This document shows, one piece after another, positions 33,974 through 42,627 of a stretch of 64,000 nucleotides of DNA; position 1 is the first letter of the stretch, and each line of letters opens with the position of its first letter. The stretch lies in assembly GCA_000341795.1 (NCBI GenBank), contig AODO01000069.1, positions 124,001 to 188,000 on the forward strand, read 5' to 3'. The DNA is from Rhodococcus triatomae BKS 15-14 (GTDB taxonomy: Bacteria > Actinomycetota > Actinomycetes > Mycobacteriales > Mycobacteriaceae). Under the pieces are notes generated by a model. That model did no database searches, was not told the DNA's origin, and saw only the letters and a program-made list of their open reading frames with translations. The position numbers and the translations under genes were made by a program.

Positions 33974-35026
33974 ATGGTGTCTCCGTGCAACTCCGCCATC
34001 CACGACCAGGCCGCGCCGGTCGACCCGGCGGGCCGAAAGCTGCTACGCATCGAGGTGCGAAACGCACAGACGCCCATCGAGACCAAGCCGCCCTGGATCC
34101 GCACCCGGGCAAAGGCAGGTCCCGCGTTCGAGGAACTGGCCACTCTCGTCGAGGGGGAAGGCCTCCACACCGTGTGCCAGGAGGCGGGCTGTCCCAACAT
34201 CTACGAATGCTGGGAGGACCGGGAGGCGACCTTCCTCATCGGCGGCGACCAGTGCACGAGGCGGTGCGACTTCTGTCAGATCGACACCGGCAAGCCGACT
34301 GCCCTCGATGTCGACGAGCCACGACGCGTCGCGCTCAGCGTGCACTCGATGAACCTCCGATATGCGACGATCACCGGTGTCGCGCGAGACGACCTTCCGG
34401 ACGGCGGAGCGTGGCTCTACGCGGAGACCGTGCGAAAGATCCACGAGTACAACCCGGAAACGGGAGTCGAGAATCTGGTTCCGGACTTCAACGGCCGACC
34501 CCGCCTACTCGATGCCGTCTTCGACTCCAGGCCGGAGGTCCTCGCGCACAACGTCGAGACCGTTCCCCGGTTGTTCAGGCGAATCCGACCCGGGTTTCGC
34601 TACGACCGCTCGCTGGACGTGATCTCGGCGGCGCGCGACCACGGACTCGTGACCAAGTCCAATCTCATCCTCGGCATGGGCGAGAACCCCGACGAGGTCG
34701 TCGCAACGATGCGGGACCTGCGCGACGCGGGATGCGACATCCTCACCGTCACGCAGTACCTGCGACCCTCCCCGCGCCATCATCCCGTGGAGCGCTGGGT
34801 CACGCCGCAGGAGTTCGTCCACCACTCCGACACTGCTCGATCCATGGGCTTTCCCGCAGTGATGACCGGTCCCCTGGTGCGGTCCTCGTACCGTGCCGGG
34901 CGGCTCTGGGCTCGAGCTCTCGCCCACCGTGGTGTGATCCCGCCACGCCATCTGTCCCACCTGGCGGACCCGCCGACCGGTCCCGCCGCCCAGGAGGCGG
35001 CGGCGGTGCTCGATCGAGCGCGCTGA
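33974..35026 (+). CDS. lipA: Lipoyl synthase, second copy linked to the oxoacid dehydrogenase island
   Basis: A 350-residue radical SAM enzyme that inserts two sulfurs into protein-bound octanoyl groups. The auxiliary cluster motif C-x4-C-x5-C is [12 protein letters not shown] (C68, C73, C79), the radical SAM motif is CTRRCDFC (C94, C98, C101), and the C-terminal RSSY is at 303-306. All hallmarks of LipA are present. No octanoyltransferase gene is nearby. It is the last gene of the kinase-ACAD operon and most likely matures the lipoyl-domain protein at 24457; lipoyl synthase genes are known from acetoin dehydrogenase clusters. The start ATG follows AAAGGACTCGCC. Confidence 0.92.
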   Translation: MVSPCNSAIHDQAAPVDPAGRKLLRIEVRNAQTPIETKPPWIRTRAKAGPAFEELATLVEGEGLHTVCQEAGCPNIYECWEDREATFLIGGDQCTRRCDFCQIDTGKPTALDVDEPRRVALSVHSMNLRYATITGVARDDLPDGGAWLYAETVRKIHEYNPETGVENLVPDFNGRPRLLDAVFDSRPEVLAHNVETVPRLFRRIRPGFRYDRSLDVISAARDHGLVTKSNLILGMGENPDEVVATMRDLRDAGCDILTVTQYLRPSPRHHPVERWVTPQEFVHHSDTARSMGFPAVMTGPLVRSSYRAGRLWARALAHRGVIPPRHLSHLADPPTGPAAQEAAAVLDRAR

Positions 35027-35039
35027 CCTGCGCAGGAAG

Positions 35040-35864
35040 CTACCCCACGAACCCGCGCAGCACCTCGACCATCACCTCGGGCCGGTCCTCGGGGATGAGC
35101 GTCCACGAGTCGTCGACGACCACCTTGGACGCGTTCGGATACAGCTCGACGAGCCGGTCGGCGTGGGCGAGCGGCATCATCCGGTCCTCCCGCGCCCAGA
35201 CGACGAGCACCGGCCGGTCGAAAGAGCGCATCTGCTCGGACAGCTCCAGCAGCCGCTGCTTCGACGGTGCCCCGGTCGCGAACTTGACCAGATCCCTTCG
35301 GATGGAGGGGTTCTCGACCGCCGGCCGGAACCACTCGTCGAACAGGGTGTCGGGCAGCCCCCGCTTCGCGAGCACCCCGTACGCGCGCTTGTCGTGGCGG
35401 AAGAAGCGGGTGCCGAACATCCTGGTCACCAGCCAGCCTCCCCCGGGGAGCCGGCACAGCATCGCGGCGGGCCGCGCCGGTGCGGGTGGATAGTTGTCGA
35501 ACGCGGTGCACGATGCGAGCACCAGCTTTCCGATCCGCTTGTCCCGGCCCTCCGGGATCACGAACTGTCCTCCGCCCCAGTCGTTGAGGACGAGGGTCAC
35601 GTCGTCCAGTTCGAGGACGTCGAGGAAGTCCGCAAGGATGTTCGCGACGCCGGTCTCGGTGAGGTCGGCGTCCTCGTTCATCGGCGCGGTGTGCGCACCC
35701 ATCGGCAACGTCGGTGTGATGCAACGGTATTCGGGCAGTTGTGGAATCACCTTGCGCCACTGCCTGCCGTCCATGAGCAGACCGTGACCGAACACGAGAA
35801 CGGGTCCGTCGCCGCCGGTGTCCCCGTACGCGATCGGGCCGGAGGTCGTTTCGACAGATCGCAC
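35040..35864 (-). CDS. Alpha/beta hydrolase with aspartate nucleophile
   Basis: A 274-residue hydrolase of the haloalkane dehalogenase/epoxide hydrolase type. The oxyanion loop is FGHGLLMDGRQW, the nucleophile elbow is LNDWGGGQF (Asp instead of Ser), the acid region is VVWAREDRMMPLAHA, but the region where the catalytic His is expected reads VVDDSWTLIPEDRP and has no obvious histidine. The GTG at 35864 has AGGAGG five bases upstream. It is divergent from a TetR gene that probably regulates it. The missing late His makes classical dehalogenase activity uncertain. Confidence 0.8.
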   Translation of the reverse strand: MRSVETTSGPIAYGDTGGDGPVLVFGHGLLMDGRQWRKVIPQLPEYRCITPTLPMGAHTAPMNEDADLTETGVANILADFLDVLELDDVTLVLNDWGGGQFVIPEGRDKRIGKLVLASCTAFDNYPPAPARPAAMLCRLPGGGWLVTRMFGTRFFRHDKRAYGVLAKRGLPDTLFDEWFRPAVENPSIRRDLVKFATGAPSKQRLLELSEQMRSFDRPVLVVWAREDRMMPLAHADRLVELYPNASKVVVDDSWTLIPEDRPEVMVEVLRGFVG

Positions 35865-35874
35865 GTCATCCTCC

Positions 35875-35890
35875 TAGATAGATCGTTCTA
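35875..35890. promoter_or_regulatory. Probable TetR operator (hydrolase/tetR3)
   Basis: TAGA-TA-GATC-GT-TCTA is a palindrome with 4-bp outer arms around GATC, located between the divergent hydrolase and tetR3 genes and 11 bp from the hydrolase start codon. Confidence 0.5.
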
Positions 35891-35937
35891 CTCAGTCACG
35901 GTAGACTGGCCGGGAACGACCTGCAAGAGGAGAAGCG

Positions 35938-36516
35938 ATGGCAGAGCCGAACACCCGCGAGCGAATCCTGGAGGCCACCGCGGAGCTGTACCGGCGCCAG
36001 GGCATGCCCGCCACCGGGCTCAAGCAGATCTCGGCGGCCGCGAACGCGCCGTTCGGCTCGATCTACCACCACTTTCCCGGCGGCAAGGAATCCATCAGCG
36101 TCGAGGTGATCCGGTTCGAAGGCATCCGCTACGGCGAATTCGTCGGTGCACAGCTCGCGGAGACCGACCCGCTCGACGGTATCCCACAGCTGTTCGAGAA
36201 CGCGGGCACACTCCTGGAGTCACAGGACTACGCCGAGGCGTGTTCCATCGAGACGATCGCGTTGGAGGTGGCGAGCACCAACGAGCGCCTGCGACTCGAG
36301 GCAGCGGGCGTGTTCGAGAGCTGGCTGGGAAGCCTCGCGTCGTGGTTCGGGCAGCTCGATCTCGATGACGAACAGTGCCGCCGGCTGGCGCTCGTCACCC
36401 TCACCTCCCTCGAAGGCGCCTTCGTGCTGAGCCGGACGTTGCGCTCGACCGAGCCACTTCTCGCGGCCGGGCTCGGGGTGCGCGCCGCGGTACGTGCCGC
36501 GGTCGACGCCGGCTGA
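35938..36516 (+). CDS. TetR-family regulator 3 (LmrA/YxaF type)
   Basis: A 192-residue repressor. The helix-turn-helix is TRERILEATAELYRRQG and QISAAANAPFGSIYHHFPGGKESI. The PFGSIYHHFPGGKE recognition helix and the ligand domain with CSIETIALE put it in the LmrA/YxaF subgroup. It lies divergent to the Asp-nucleophile hydrolase gene, with a palindromic operator between. The ATG follows AGAGGAGAAGCG. Confidence 0.88.
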   Translation: MAEPNTRERILEATAELYRRQGMPATGLKQISAAANAPFGSIYHHFPGGKESISVEVIRFEGIRYGEFVGAQLAETDPLDGIPQLFENAGTLLESQDYAEACSIETIALEVASTNERLRLEAAGVFESWLGSLASWFGQLDLDDEQCRRLALVTLTSLEGAFVLSRTLRSTEPLLAAGLGVRAAVRAAVDAG

Positions 36517-36532
36517 CGAATCCGGCGCGCCA

Positions 36533-37219
36533 CTACTGCTGCGACGCGCGGCCGGCGTCCGGCGCGGATCGTCGCGCATCGGCGATATCGGCCGCCTTCG
36601 CGCCGAGCGCGAGCCACAGGTCCGTGATGTCTTCCACCAGTTGCCTTCTGGTGATGTCGATGGTGCCCTCCGCCCACGCGAGAATGGTGTGAGCGGTGCC
36701 CCCGATGACGAAGGCGGGGCCCGTCGAGGCGAGGGAATCGGCCTCCAGCTCGACATCGTGGATGGCGCGGGCATGGTCGACGAGGATGCCGGTGAGACCG
36801 CGGATGGCGTCGTCTCGCCGGGCGTGGGCGATGGGAGCACCGGCGGTTCCGCCCAGGAAGACGCGCGCCTTGCGCCGGTCGGTGCCCAGCACACCGACAA
36901 CGGCGTCGACGGCGGCCCTCGCCTGCTCGTCGAGCGGACGGTCCAGCGAGGCGAGGTACGTCGCGACCGCCGCTCCTCCCACCTCCTCGGCGATCTCGTC
37001 GATCACCCCGCTCGACAGCGCGTCGAGGTCGGGGAAGCTCTCGTAGAAGTAGCGTTTGTTCAGTCCCGCCTCGGCACAGATCCCCGCCACCGTCGCCGAA
37101 CGCCAACGGTCCTCCGCCATCGCCGTCAGCGCGACGTCGAGCAGGCTCGCGCGGCGTCGGCGGATCCGCTCGGCGGCGGGCTCGCCCCCGTAGCTTCGAT
37201 CGTTGATCGACGGGTTCAT
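36533..37219 (-). CDS. TetR-family regulator 4
   Basis: A 228-residue regulator. SLLDVALTAMAEDRWRSATVAGIC and AEAGLNKRYFYESFPDLDAL form the DNA-binding domain. I set the start at the ATG at 37219 (MNPSINDRSYG); the longer frame runs into the operator region and is not plausible. The C-terminus includes IDITRRQLVEDITDLWLALG, common in this subgroup. It is convergent with tetR3 (16 bp) and divergent from the hypothetical/SDR operon at 37336. Confidence 0.88.
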   Translation of the reverse strand: MNPSINDRSYGGEPAAERIRRRRASLLDVALTAMAEDRWRSATVAGICAEAGLNKRYFYESFPDLDALSSGVIDEIAEEVGGAAVATYLASLDRPLDEQARAAVDAVVGVLGTDRRKARVFLGGTAGAPIAHARRDDAIRGLTGILVDHARAIHDVELEADSLASTGPAFVIGGTAHTILAWAEGTIDITRRQLVEDITDLWLALGAKAADIADARRSAPDAGRASQQ

Positions 37220-37286
37220 GCCAGACAGCTTCCCACTCGGCTCCGCCCTCCGATCCGTTGACAGGCATCGCCGCAATTTGGCACAG

Positions 37287-37324
37287 TCTGGTACCACATT
37301 ATTCAGGTACGACTTGGTACCAGA
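37287..37324. promoter_or_regulatory. GGTACC-type operator of tetR4 and the 37336 operon
   Basis: TCTGGTACCA (37287-37296) and TGGTACCAGA (37315-37324) are perfect inverted arms 18 nt apart; each also contains the palindrome GGTACC. A TTGACA (-35-like) lies at 37258-37263. The right arm ends 11 bp before the start codon of the hypothetical gene, so binding should block its expression. Confidence 0.65.
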
Positions 37325-37335
37325 TTGGGGCGACC

Positions 37336-38013
37336 ATGACATCCGACACCAGAGCCGGCGACGTCACCGAGGGCGTGAGCACTCCGACGCTCGACGTGCT
37401 GCGCGAACTGCGGGCACTCGCCGACCACAGTCCCGGCCGGGCCCGCCGGGAAACGTGGTCTTACCTGCGGGAACTCGGCGGCCGGGACGATCGCGCGGCC
37501 CTGTCGTCGCTGTTCGGCGCCGGCACCGAGCCGGTGGGCCTCGACGGCAGACTCGAAGGACTGATCGTGGGCACACTCTTCGGCATCCCGGAGGCGGTCC
37601 TGGCGAACCAGCTGATGAAGATCGATCCGACCTGGCGTGGCAAGTCGTTCGACCAGGCCTCGGGCACCGGACTCAACAGGCTGTCCCCGATCGCACGGAT
37701 CGCCATGCCCGTCGTGACCGCCGGCTACCTCGGGCTCCGCAAGAAGGACGGGGAGATGGAGGGATTCCACTTCGACTTCGCCACCGACACAGGACTGATC
37801 GAACCGAAGGTGACGGTGTGCGCCCTCGACTACGGTGTGCCGCGCTACCGGAACCCCGGCGTGCGAACGTTTCCGATCCGCCACACCCGCGACGAGATAG
37901 TGCAGCTCACTCCCGGCGTCTACCTCGGCCGCGCACTGCTCCTCAAGGGCAGGCCTGCGCCCCGCCTCATCGCGTACTTCGCGCTGCGTCACCCGGTCGG
38001 GGGTGCGCTGTGA
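37336..38013 (+). CDS. Conserved hypothetical protein coupled to an SDR
   Basis: A 225-residue protein. Recognisable patches are RELRALADHSPGRARRE, GTLFGIPEAVLANQLMKI, DPTWRGKSFD, GLNRLSPIARIAMPV and HTRDEIVQLTPGVYLGRAL. There is no signal peptide. The W-x-G-K and G-x-N patches remind me of lipocalin-like GXWXG/DUF4334 proteins, but I cannot confirm it. Its stop overlaps the SDR start (GTGA), and a TetR operator covers its promoter. Confidence 0.75.
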   Translation: MTSDTRAGDVTEGVSTPTLDVLRELRALADHSPGRARRETWSYLRELGGRDDRAALSSLFGAGTEPVGLDGRLEGLIVGTLFGIPEAVLANQLMKIDPTWRGKSFDQASGTGLNRLSPIARIAMPVVTAGYLGLRKKDGEMEGFHFDFATDTGLIEPKVTVCALDYGVPRYRNPGVRTFPIRHTRDEIVQLTPGVYLGRALLLKGRPAPRLIAYFALRHPVGGAL

Positions 38014-38822
38014 TCACCCTGAACGGCGCCACCGTCTGCGTGACCGGTGGCGCCCGCGGGATCGGCCGGGCGACGGCGACCGCGCTCGCCGCACGCGGCG
38101 CGGTCGTCCACATCGGCGACCGGGACCTCGCCGCCGCCACGTCCACCGCCGACAGCCTCGGTCCGCGGGTGCACGCCCATCACCTGGACGTGACCGACGA
38201 GGCATCCTTCCGGGGCTTCCTCGGCGCCGCAGCCGAATCCGGGCCGCTCGACATGCTTGTCAACAACGCGGGCATCCAGCACATGGGACGGTTCGCCGAA
38301 CTCGATCTCGACGCGCTGCAGCGTGAGCTGGCGATCAACCTGGGCGCGGTGGTGACCGGCACGCACCTGGTTCTGCCGGGGATGCTCGAACGCGGCCGCG
38401 GGCATGTGGTGAACGTGTCCTCGATGGCAGGCAAGGTCACCACCCCCGGCATCGCCACGTACTGCGCGTCGAAGTTCGGCGTTGTCGCACTCACCCGCGC
38501 CATCCGCGCGGAACTCGCGGGCAGCGGTGTCACCGTCACCACCGTCCTGCCCGCGGCCACGCGGACCGAGCTGACCGCGGGCGTCCGGCTGCGACTGCAG
38601 CCCACCCTGCAGCCGGAGGCTGTCGCCGCCGCCATCGTCGACAGCGCGCGCCACGGCCGCGGTGAGGTCACCGTCCCACGCTGTCTCGCCCCGATCGGCA
38701 TCCTGGAGGAGACACTGCCGACGGCGATCATGTGGCGACTCAAACGGTTCGTCGGCGGCGCCGAGTACGGCGCCTACGACTCCGGGCAGCGCAAGGACTA
38801 CCTCGACCGAATCCGGTCCTGA
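38010..38822 (+). CDS. Short-chain dehydrogenase/reductase
   Basis: A 270-residue SDR. The cofactor loop is TGGARGIGRA (about 12-21), NNAGIQHMG is the structural motif, VNVSSMAGK carries the catalytic Ser and YCASKFG the Tyr/Lys pair. A C-terminal extension with LPTAIMWRLKRFVGG is hydrophobic and typical of SDRs acting on lipid or steroid-like substrates. The GTG start overlaps the preceding gene. It is the last gene of the TetR4-linked operon, followed by a strong bidirectional terminator. Confidence 0.88.
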   Translation: MITLNGATVCVTGGARGIGRATATALAARGAVVHIGDRDLAAATSTADSLGPRVHAHHLDVTDEASFRGFLGAAAESGPLDMLVNNAGIQHMGRFAELDLDALQRELAINLGAVVTGTHLVLPGMLERGRGHVVNVSSMAGKVTTPGIATYCASKFGVVALTRAIRAELAGSGVTVTTVLPAATRTELTAGVRLRLQPTLQPEAVAAAIVDSARHGRGEVTVPRCLAPIGILEETLPTAIMWRLKRFVGGAEYGAYDSGQRKDYLDRIRS

Positions 38823-38903
38823 TCCCGGAACGGCGCCGCGGTCACCGCCCCCGGACGCGCCGAGGGCCCGTCCGAGCCCGACCTCCGTACACCCTCCGAA
38901 CGC

Positions 38904-38943
38904 GGCAACGCCCGGGAGGAAGTTGCTCCTCCCGGGCGTTGCC
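38904..38943. terminator. Strong bidirectional terminator
   Basis: GGCAACGCCCGGGAGGA (38904-38920), loop AGTTGC, TCCTCCCGGGCGTTGCC (38927-38943): a perfect 17-bp stem between the convergent SDR and GAPDH genes. Confidence 0.85.
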
Positions 38944-38960
38944 GGTGTTCACGGGTGTCG

Positions 38961-40421
38961 TCAGTTGACGGACGCCAGGTCCGCCGCCTCGACCATCGGG
39001 TAGATCGGGTATTCGACGCCGGACAGGTACTGCACGGTGCGCACGACCTGGCAGGAGTAGCCGAACTCGTTGTCGTACCAGACGTAGAGGATGGCGGTGT
39101 CGCCCTCGACGATGGTCGCGTTCGCGTCGACGATGCACGCCGCGCGCGAGCCGATGAAGTCGCTCGACACGGCGTCGGTCGCCGCCGTGAAGTCGAGGTT
39201 CCGGCTCAGCGGACCGGTGAGCGATTCCTGGCGCAGGTGCTCGAGCACCTCGTCCTTGGTGGTCTCCCGGTTGAGCTGCAGGTGCAGGATCGCGACGGAC
39301 ACGTCCGGCGTGGGAACGCGGATCGAGTTGCCGGTGATCTTGGCCTTCAGGTCCGGGAGGGCCTTGGCGACGGCCGACGCGGCACCGGTCTCGGTGAGCA
39401 CCAGGTTGAACGGCGCGGAACGACCACGGCGGTCGGCCTTGTGGTAGTTGTCCAGCAGGTTCTGGTCGTTGGTGAAGGAGTGCACGGTCTCGACGTGTCC
39501 GCGCGAGACGCCGAACTCGTCGTCCATGGCCTTCAGCGGCGGGACGATGGCGTTCGTGGTGCAGGACGCGCAGGAGACGATCTTCTCGTCCTGGTCGAGG
39601 CCACGGTGGTTGACGCCGTGCACGATGTTCGGGACGTCGCCCTTGCCGGGCGCGGTGAGCACGACCTTGGCGATGCCCGGACGCAGGTGCTTCGACAGCC
39701 CGTCGCGGTCGCGCCAGATGCCGGTGTTGTCGACGAGGATGGCGTTGTCGATGCCGTACTCGGTGTAGTCGACCGTCGTCGGATCGTTGCTGTAGATGAA
39801 CTTGATGACGTTGCCGTTGGCGATGAGCGTACTGTTCTCGGCGTCGACCTTGATCGTGCCGTTGAACTGCCCGTGCACGGAGTCGCGGCGCAGCAGGGAG
39901 GCACGCTTGACCAGGTCGTCGTCGCCACCCTTGCGGACCACCACGGCCCGCAGGTTCAGTCCGTTGCCCGAGCCGGCCTTCTCGATGAGCAGCCGTGCGA
40001 CGAGGCGGCCGATGCGGCCGAAGCCGTAGAGGACCACGTCCTGGGGCTTCGCCGGGCTGGTCTGCGCGCCGCCGACCAGATCGGTGAGGCGCTCCGCGAC
40101 GAACTCGGGGATCGAGGTTCCCTCGCCGTGCGCGTGGTACGCCGACACCAGCAGTCCGAGGTCGATCTTCGAGGGACGCAGATCGAGATCCGTCAGAGCC
40201 TGGAGGAACGGGAACGTCTCCTCGACGGACAGCTCGTCACCGCGGATCTGCCGAGCGAAACGGTGGGTGCGCAGAATCTGGATGACCGACCGGTTCACCA
40301 GCGAGCGGCTGTGGAGCAGCACGGTCACGGAGTGCTTACGGTGCAGACCGCCGATGATCGGAATCATCGCTTCTGCAAGAGCCTCCTCGGAGTTCCACTG
40401 GGTAAGTTCCGCTGTGCTCAC
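38961..40421 (-). CDS. Glyceraldehyde-3-phosphate dehydrogenase, long actinobacterial form
   Basis: A 486-residue protein, about 150 residues longer than glycolytic GAPDH because of an N-terminal extension (1-125, with VIQILRTHRFARQIRGDELS). The NAD fold is LYGFGRIGRLVARLL (131-145), the catalytic cysteine C287 lies in SCASCTTNAI, and VWYDNEFGYS near the C-terminus is standard. This long type occurs in actinobacteria beside the ordinary Gap and is thought to serve in gluconeogenesis or a special condition; that is family knowledge, not seen here. The GTG start has AGAGGAGCGCA upstream. It is monocistronic. Confidence 0.88.
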   Translation of the reverse strand: MSTAELTQWNSEEALAEAMIPIIGGLHRKHSVTVLLHSRSLVNRSVIQILRTHRFARQIRGDELSVEETFPFLQALTDLDLRPSKIDLGLLVSAYHAHGEGTSIPEFVAERLTDLVGGAQTSPAKPQDVVLYGFGRIGRLVARLLIEKAGSGNGLNLRAVVVRKGGDDDLVKRASLLRRDSVHGQFNGTIKVDAENSTLIANGNVIKFIYSNDPTTVDYTEYGIDNAILVDNTGIWRDRDGLSKHLRPGIAKVVLTAPGKGDVPNIVHGVNHRGLDQDEKIVSCASCTTNAIVPPLKAMDDEFGVSRGHVETVHSFTNDQNLLDNYHKADRRGRSAPFNLVLTETGAASAVAKALPDLKAKITGNSIRVPTPDVSVAILHLQLNRETTKDEVLEHLRQESLTGPLSRNLDFTAATDAVSSDFIGSRAACIVDANATIVEGDTAILYVWYDNEFGYSCQVVRTVQYLSGVEYPIYPMVEAADLASVN

Positions 40422-40670
40422 TGCGCTCCTCTGTCCTTACTGGGCTCATGCGGCGGTCCGTGGGTTGGATGCCGACTTGATGAGGCGCACATCACCGCGT
40501 CGGAGCGTTCCGGATCGGTGTGAACCGGTCCGCGCCGGGCACGGAAACAGGCGTGCGCGGTTACCAGCATATGGAAGGCCCGTTTCGGGTCGACAAGCCG
40601 GTCACCGATCCGCGGCGGGCAGCTCCGCCACCCGGACCAGTGCGTGTCGTGGGTCACTCCGACCCGGATG

Positions 40671-41936
40671 TCACGGGCCGCTCGGGGGTGTGCCGATGAA
40701 TCCGCCGGCGGGCGCTCCGCCACCCGGGCCACCGCTCGTGCCGGCCGCCTCCTGTTGCGTGACGCTGCCCGCGTAGTCGTTCGACGGATCCCGGTAGATG
40801 GTGTGCACGTGTCCCCATCCGGCCGTGGTGTATCCGGCGACATCGGCACCCGCCGACCCCTGCTGACTCGAGAACTCGATGTAGACGTTCGGGCCGGAGA
40901 TCTGGAAGTAGATGCCGTCGCCCCGGGTCATGTCGTATTCGGTCGCGCCGGACCAGTTCACGTACGTCTCGTCGAGAGTCGCCTCGATCGCGGCGAGCTG
41001 TTCGGAGGTCGTCTCGTCGTCGGCCAGACCCACCCAGTTCGCGATCACGTCCAGGAGGAGCTGCCTCTGCTCGTCGGTGAGGTCCGAGCCCGCGATCCCG
41101 GTACCGGTCGGGAAGTCGCAGGTGTCACCGGGGGCACACACCAGGTTCTGCACGTTCTCGCCCTGGTAGAGGCGTGTCCGCTGCTCCTCGGTGAGGCTGT
41201 CGTAGAAGCCGAAGGCAGTCTCGTACATCCCGGCGATGGGCTGCACCTCGTTGCCGTCGGCGTCCGTGTAGACCGCCGGCTGGACGCCGAGGTGTGTCGG
41301 CGCGAACGTGATCGACGCGTCCGCTCCGTCGACGGTGGCGTTGATGCCGACGTGATGGCCGCCGAACTGGATCGCCCACTCACCCGTGGTGGACGGTTCG
41401 CCGAAGAAGGCGATGTAGTACTGCCCGAGCGAATCCTCCGTGGAGGAGCTGTTCTCGTTCAGGAACTGGTCACCTCCCATGATCCCGGTGACCGTCGCGT
41501 AGCCGTCGTCGCTGAGGAGGGCCTCGAGTACCTCCATCGCCGCGGCCCGCTGCTCGTCGGTCAGACCGGTCAGGTCGAGTCCCGCCCGGTCGACGAAGGT
41601 GACGGGAAAGTTGGACCAGGACGTGCTCTTCGTCTCGTCGTCGAAGTCGTACACGACCTGCTCGCGCTGATGGTCGGAGAGCGTGCCGAGGAAGCTCTCC
41701 ACTGCGGCCGAGGTGTCCACGATGGTGGCGGCCGTCGTCGTCGCAACAGCCGGCTCCGAACTTGCGACGCCGTCGGACACGGTGACGGCGCTTCCGGTGG
41801 ACGGAATACCGGAATCGACGGCTCCTGCAGCACATCCGCCGAGGACCAGCCCGCCGGCGAGCACCATCGACATCGCCGCCATCCGGCGGGATCGGGATGT
41901 GAGCGGGATGAATCCGGGGAAGTTCCTGGGTGCCAT
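40671..41936 (-). CDS. DUF3500 lipoprotein
   Basis: A 421-residue secreted lipoprotein. The N-terminus (SRSRRMAAMSMVLAGGLVLGGC) is a lipoprotein signal with the lipidated cysteine at C35. The mature part begins with a Ser/Thr/Ala-rich linker and then shows the DUF3500 domain: FLGTLSDHQREQVVYDFDD, FGEPSTTGEWAIQFGGHH and GHVHTIYRDPSNDYA. A Gly/Pro-rich tail closes it. The function is unknown. The ATG at 41936 is preferred over an upstream in-frame start that would bury the signal peptide. Confidence 0.82.
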   Translation of the reverse strand: MAPRNFPGFIPLTSRSRRMAAMSMVLAGGLVLGGCAAGAVDSGIPSTGSAVTVSDGVASSEPAVATTTAATIVDTSAAVESFLGTLSDHQREQVVYDFDDETKSTSWSNFPVTFVDRAGLDLTGLTDEQRAAAMEVLEALLSDDGYATVTGIMGGDQFLNENSSSTEDSLGQYYIAFFGEPSTTGEWAIQFGGHHVGINATVDGADASITFAPTHLGVQPAVYTDADGNEVQPIAGMYETAFGFYDSLTEEQRTRLYQGENVQNLVCAPGDTCDFPTGTGIAGSDLTDEQRQLLLDVIANWVGLADDETTSEQLAAIEATLDETYVNWSGATEYDMTRGDGIYFQISGPNVYIEFSSQQGSAGADVAGYTTAGWGHVHTIYRDPSNDYAGSVTQQEAAGTSGGPGGGAPAGGFIGTPPSGP

Positions 41937-42111
41937 GACTTCGATGCTGCGCTGCGAACCTCCCAGAACCCTGTGAAGACAGTGCACCTCCCCTGCGAGA
42001 CTCCTGGCGCCGACCTGGGAACCCTCTTCCATCGTCGTCGGACGCGTGATGTGCTGGATGGGTCACCCGTCCTCGATCGGACGGAAACCGGCTCACCGAC
42101 TGGGAGACGCC

Positions 42112-42591
42112 ATGACCACGATCCACCTTCACGAGACGACCACAGCGACACCCGAGCAGATCCTCGCCGGCCTGACCGACTTCGGGCCGGGCCGCGGCAA
42201 GCTGTTCGGCAACAGCAAGGACGAGTACCTGCAGGTCCACCAGATGGGCGACCACGACGCCGACGTCACCGAGGGCTCGAACGGGATCTGGGAGCGCCTG
42301 CACTACGACTGGACCGATCCGCATCGCATCGTGATGACGACCACCGACTCCAACCTGTGGGGCGGCGCATCCGGCCACACCTACACCCTCACGCGGCAAC
42401 CCGGGGGCAGGACGGACGTCGACGTCGACGTGGTCCGCGACGGCAAGAACCTCAAGGGCAAGGCACTCGCCGGGGTGCTCACCGTCGTCGGGAGCCGCGT
42501 TCTCGGGAAGAAGCTGCACGAATCCGTCGCGGCGATCGAGGTCCGCAGCGGAGGTGCACCCGATCCGGACGTGCCGCCGCAGGGAGCGTGA
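42112..42591 (+). CDS. SRPBCC (START/Bet v1-like) protein
   Basis: A 159-residue small-ligand binding fold. It starts MTTIHLHETTTATPEQILAG, with an inner-cavity stretch NGIWERLHYDWTDPHRIVM and ends in a helix with GKKLHESVAAIEV. The ATG follows GGGAGACGCC. It is a single gene between the DUF3500 gene (divergent) and the MpaB-type gene (convergent). The ligand is unknown. Confidence 0.75.
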   Translation: MTTIHLHETTTATPEQILAGLTDFGPGRGKLFGNSKDEYLQVHQMGDHDADVTEGSNGIWERLHYDWTDPHRIVMTTTDSNLWGGASGHTYTLTRQPGGRTDVDVDVVRDGKNLKGKALAGVLTVVGSRVLGKKLHESVAAIEVRSGGAPDPDVPPQGA

Positions 42592-42627
42592 GCACTGCGC
42601 CATCCGACAGGCAGGGCCAGGGCAGAC

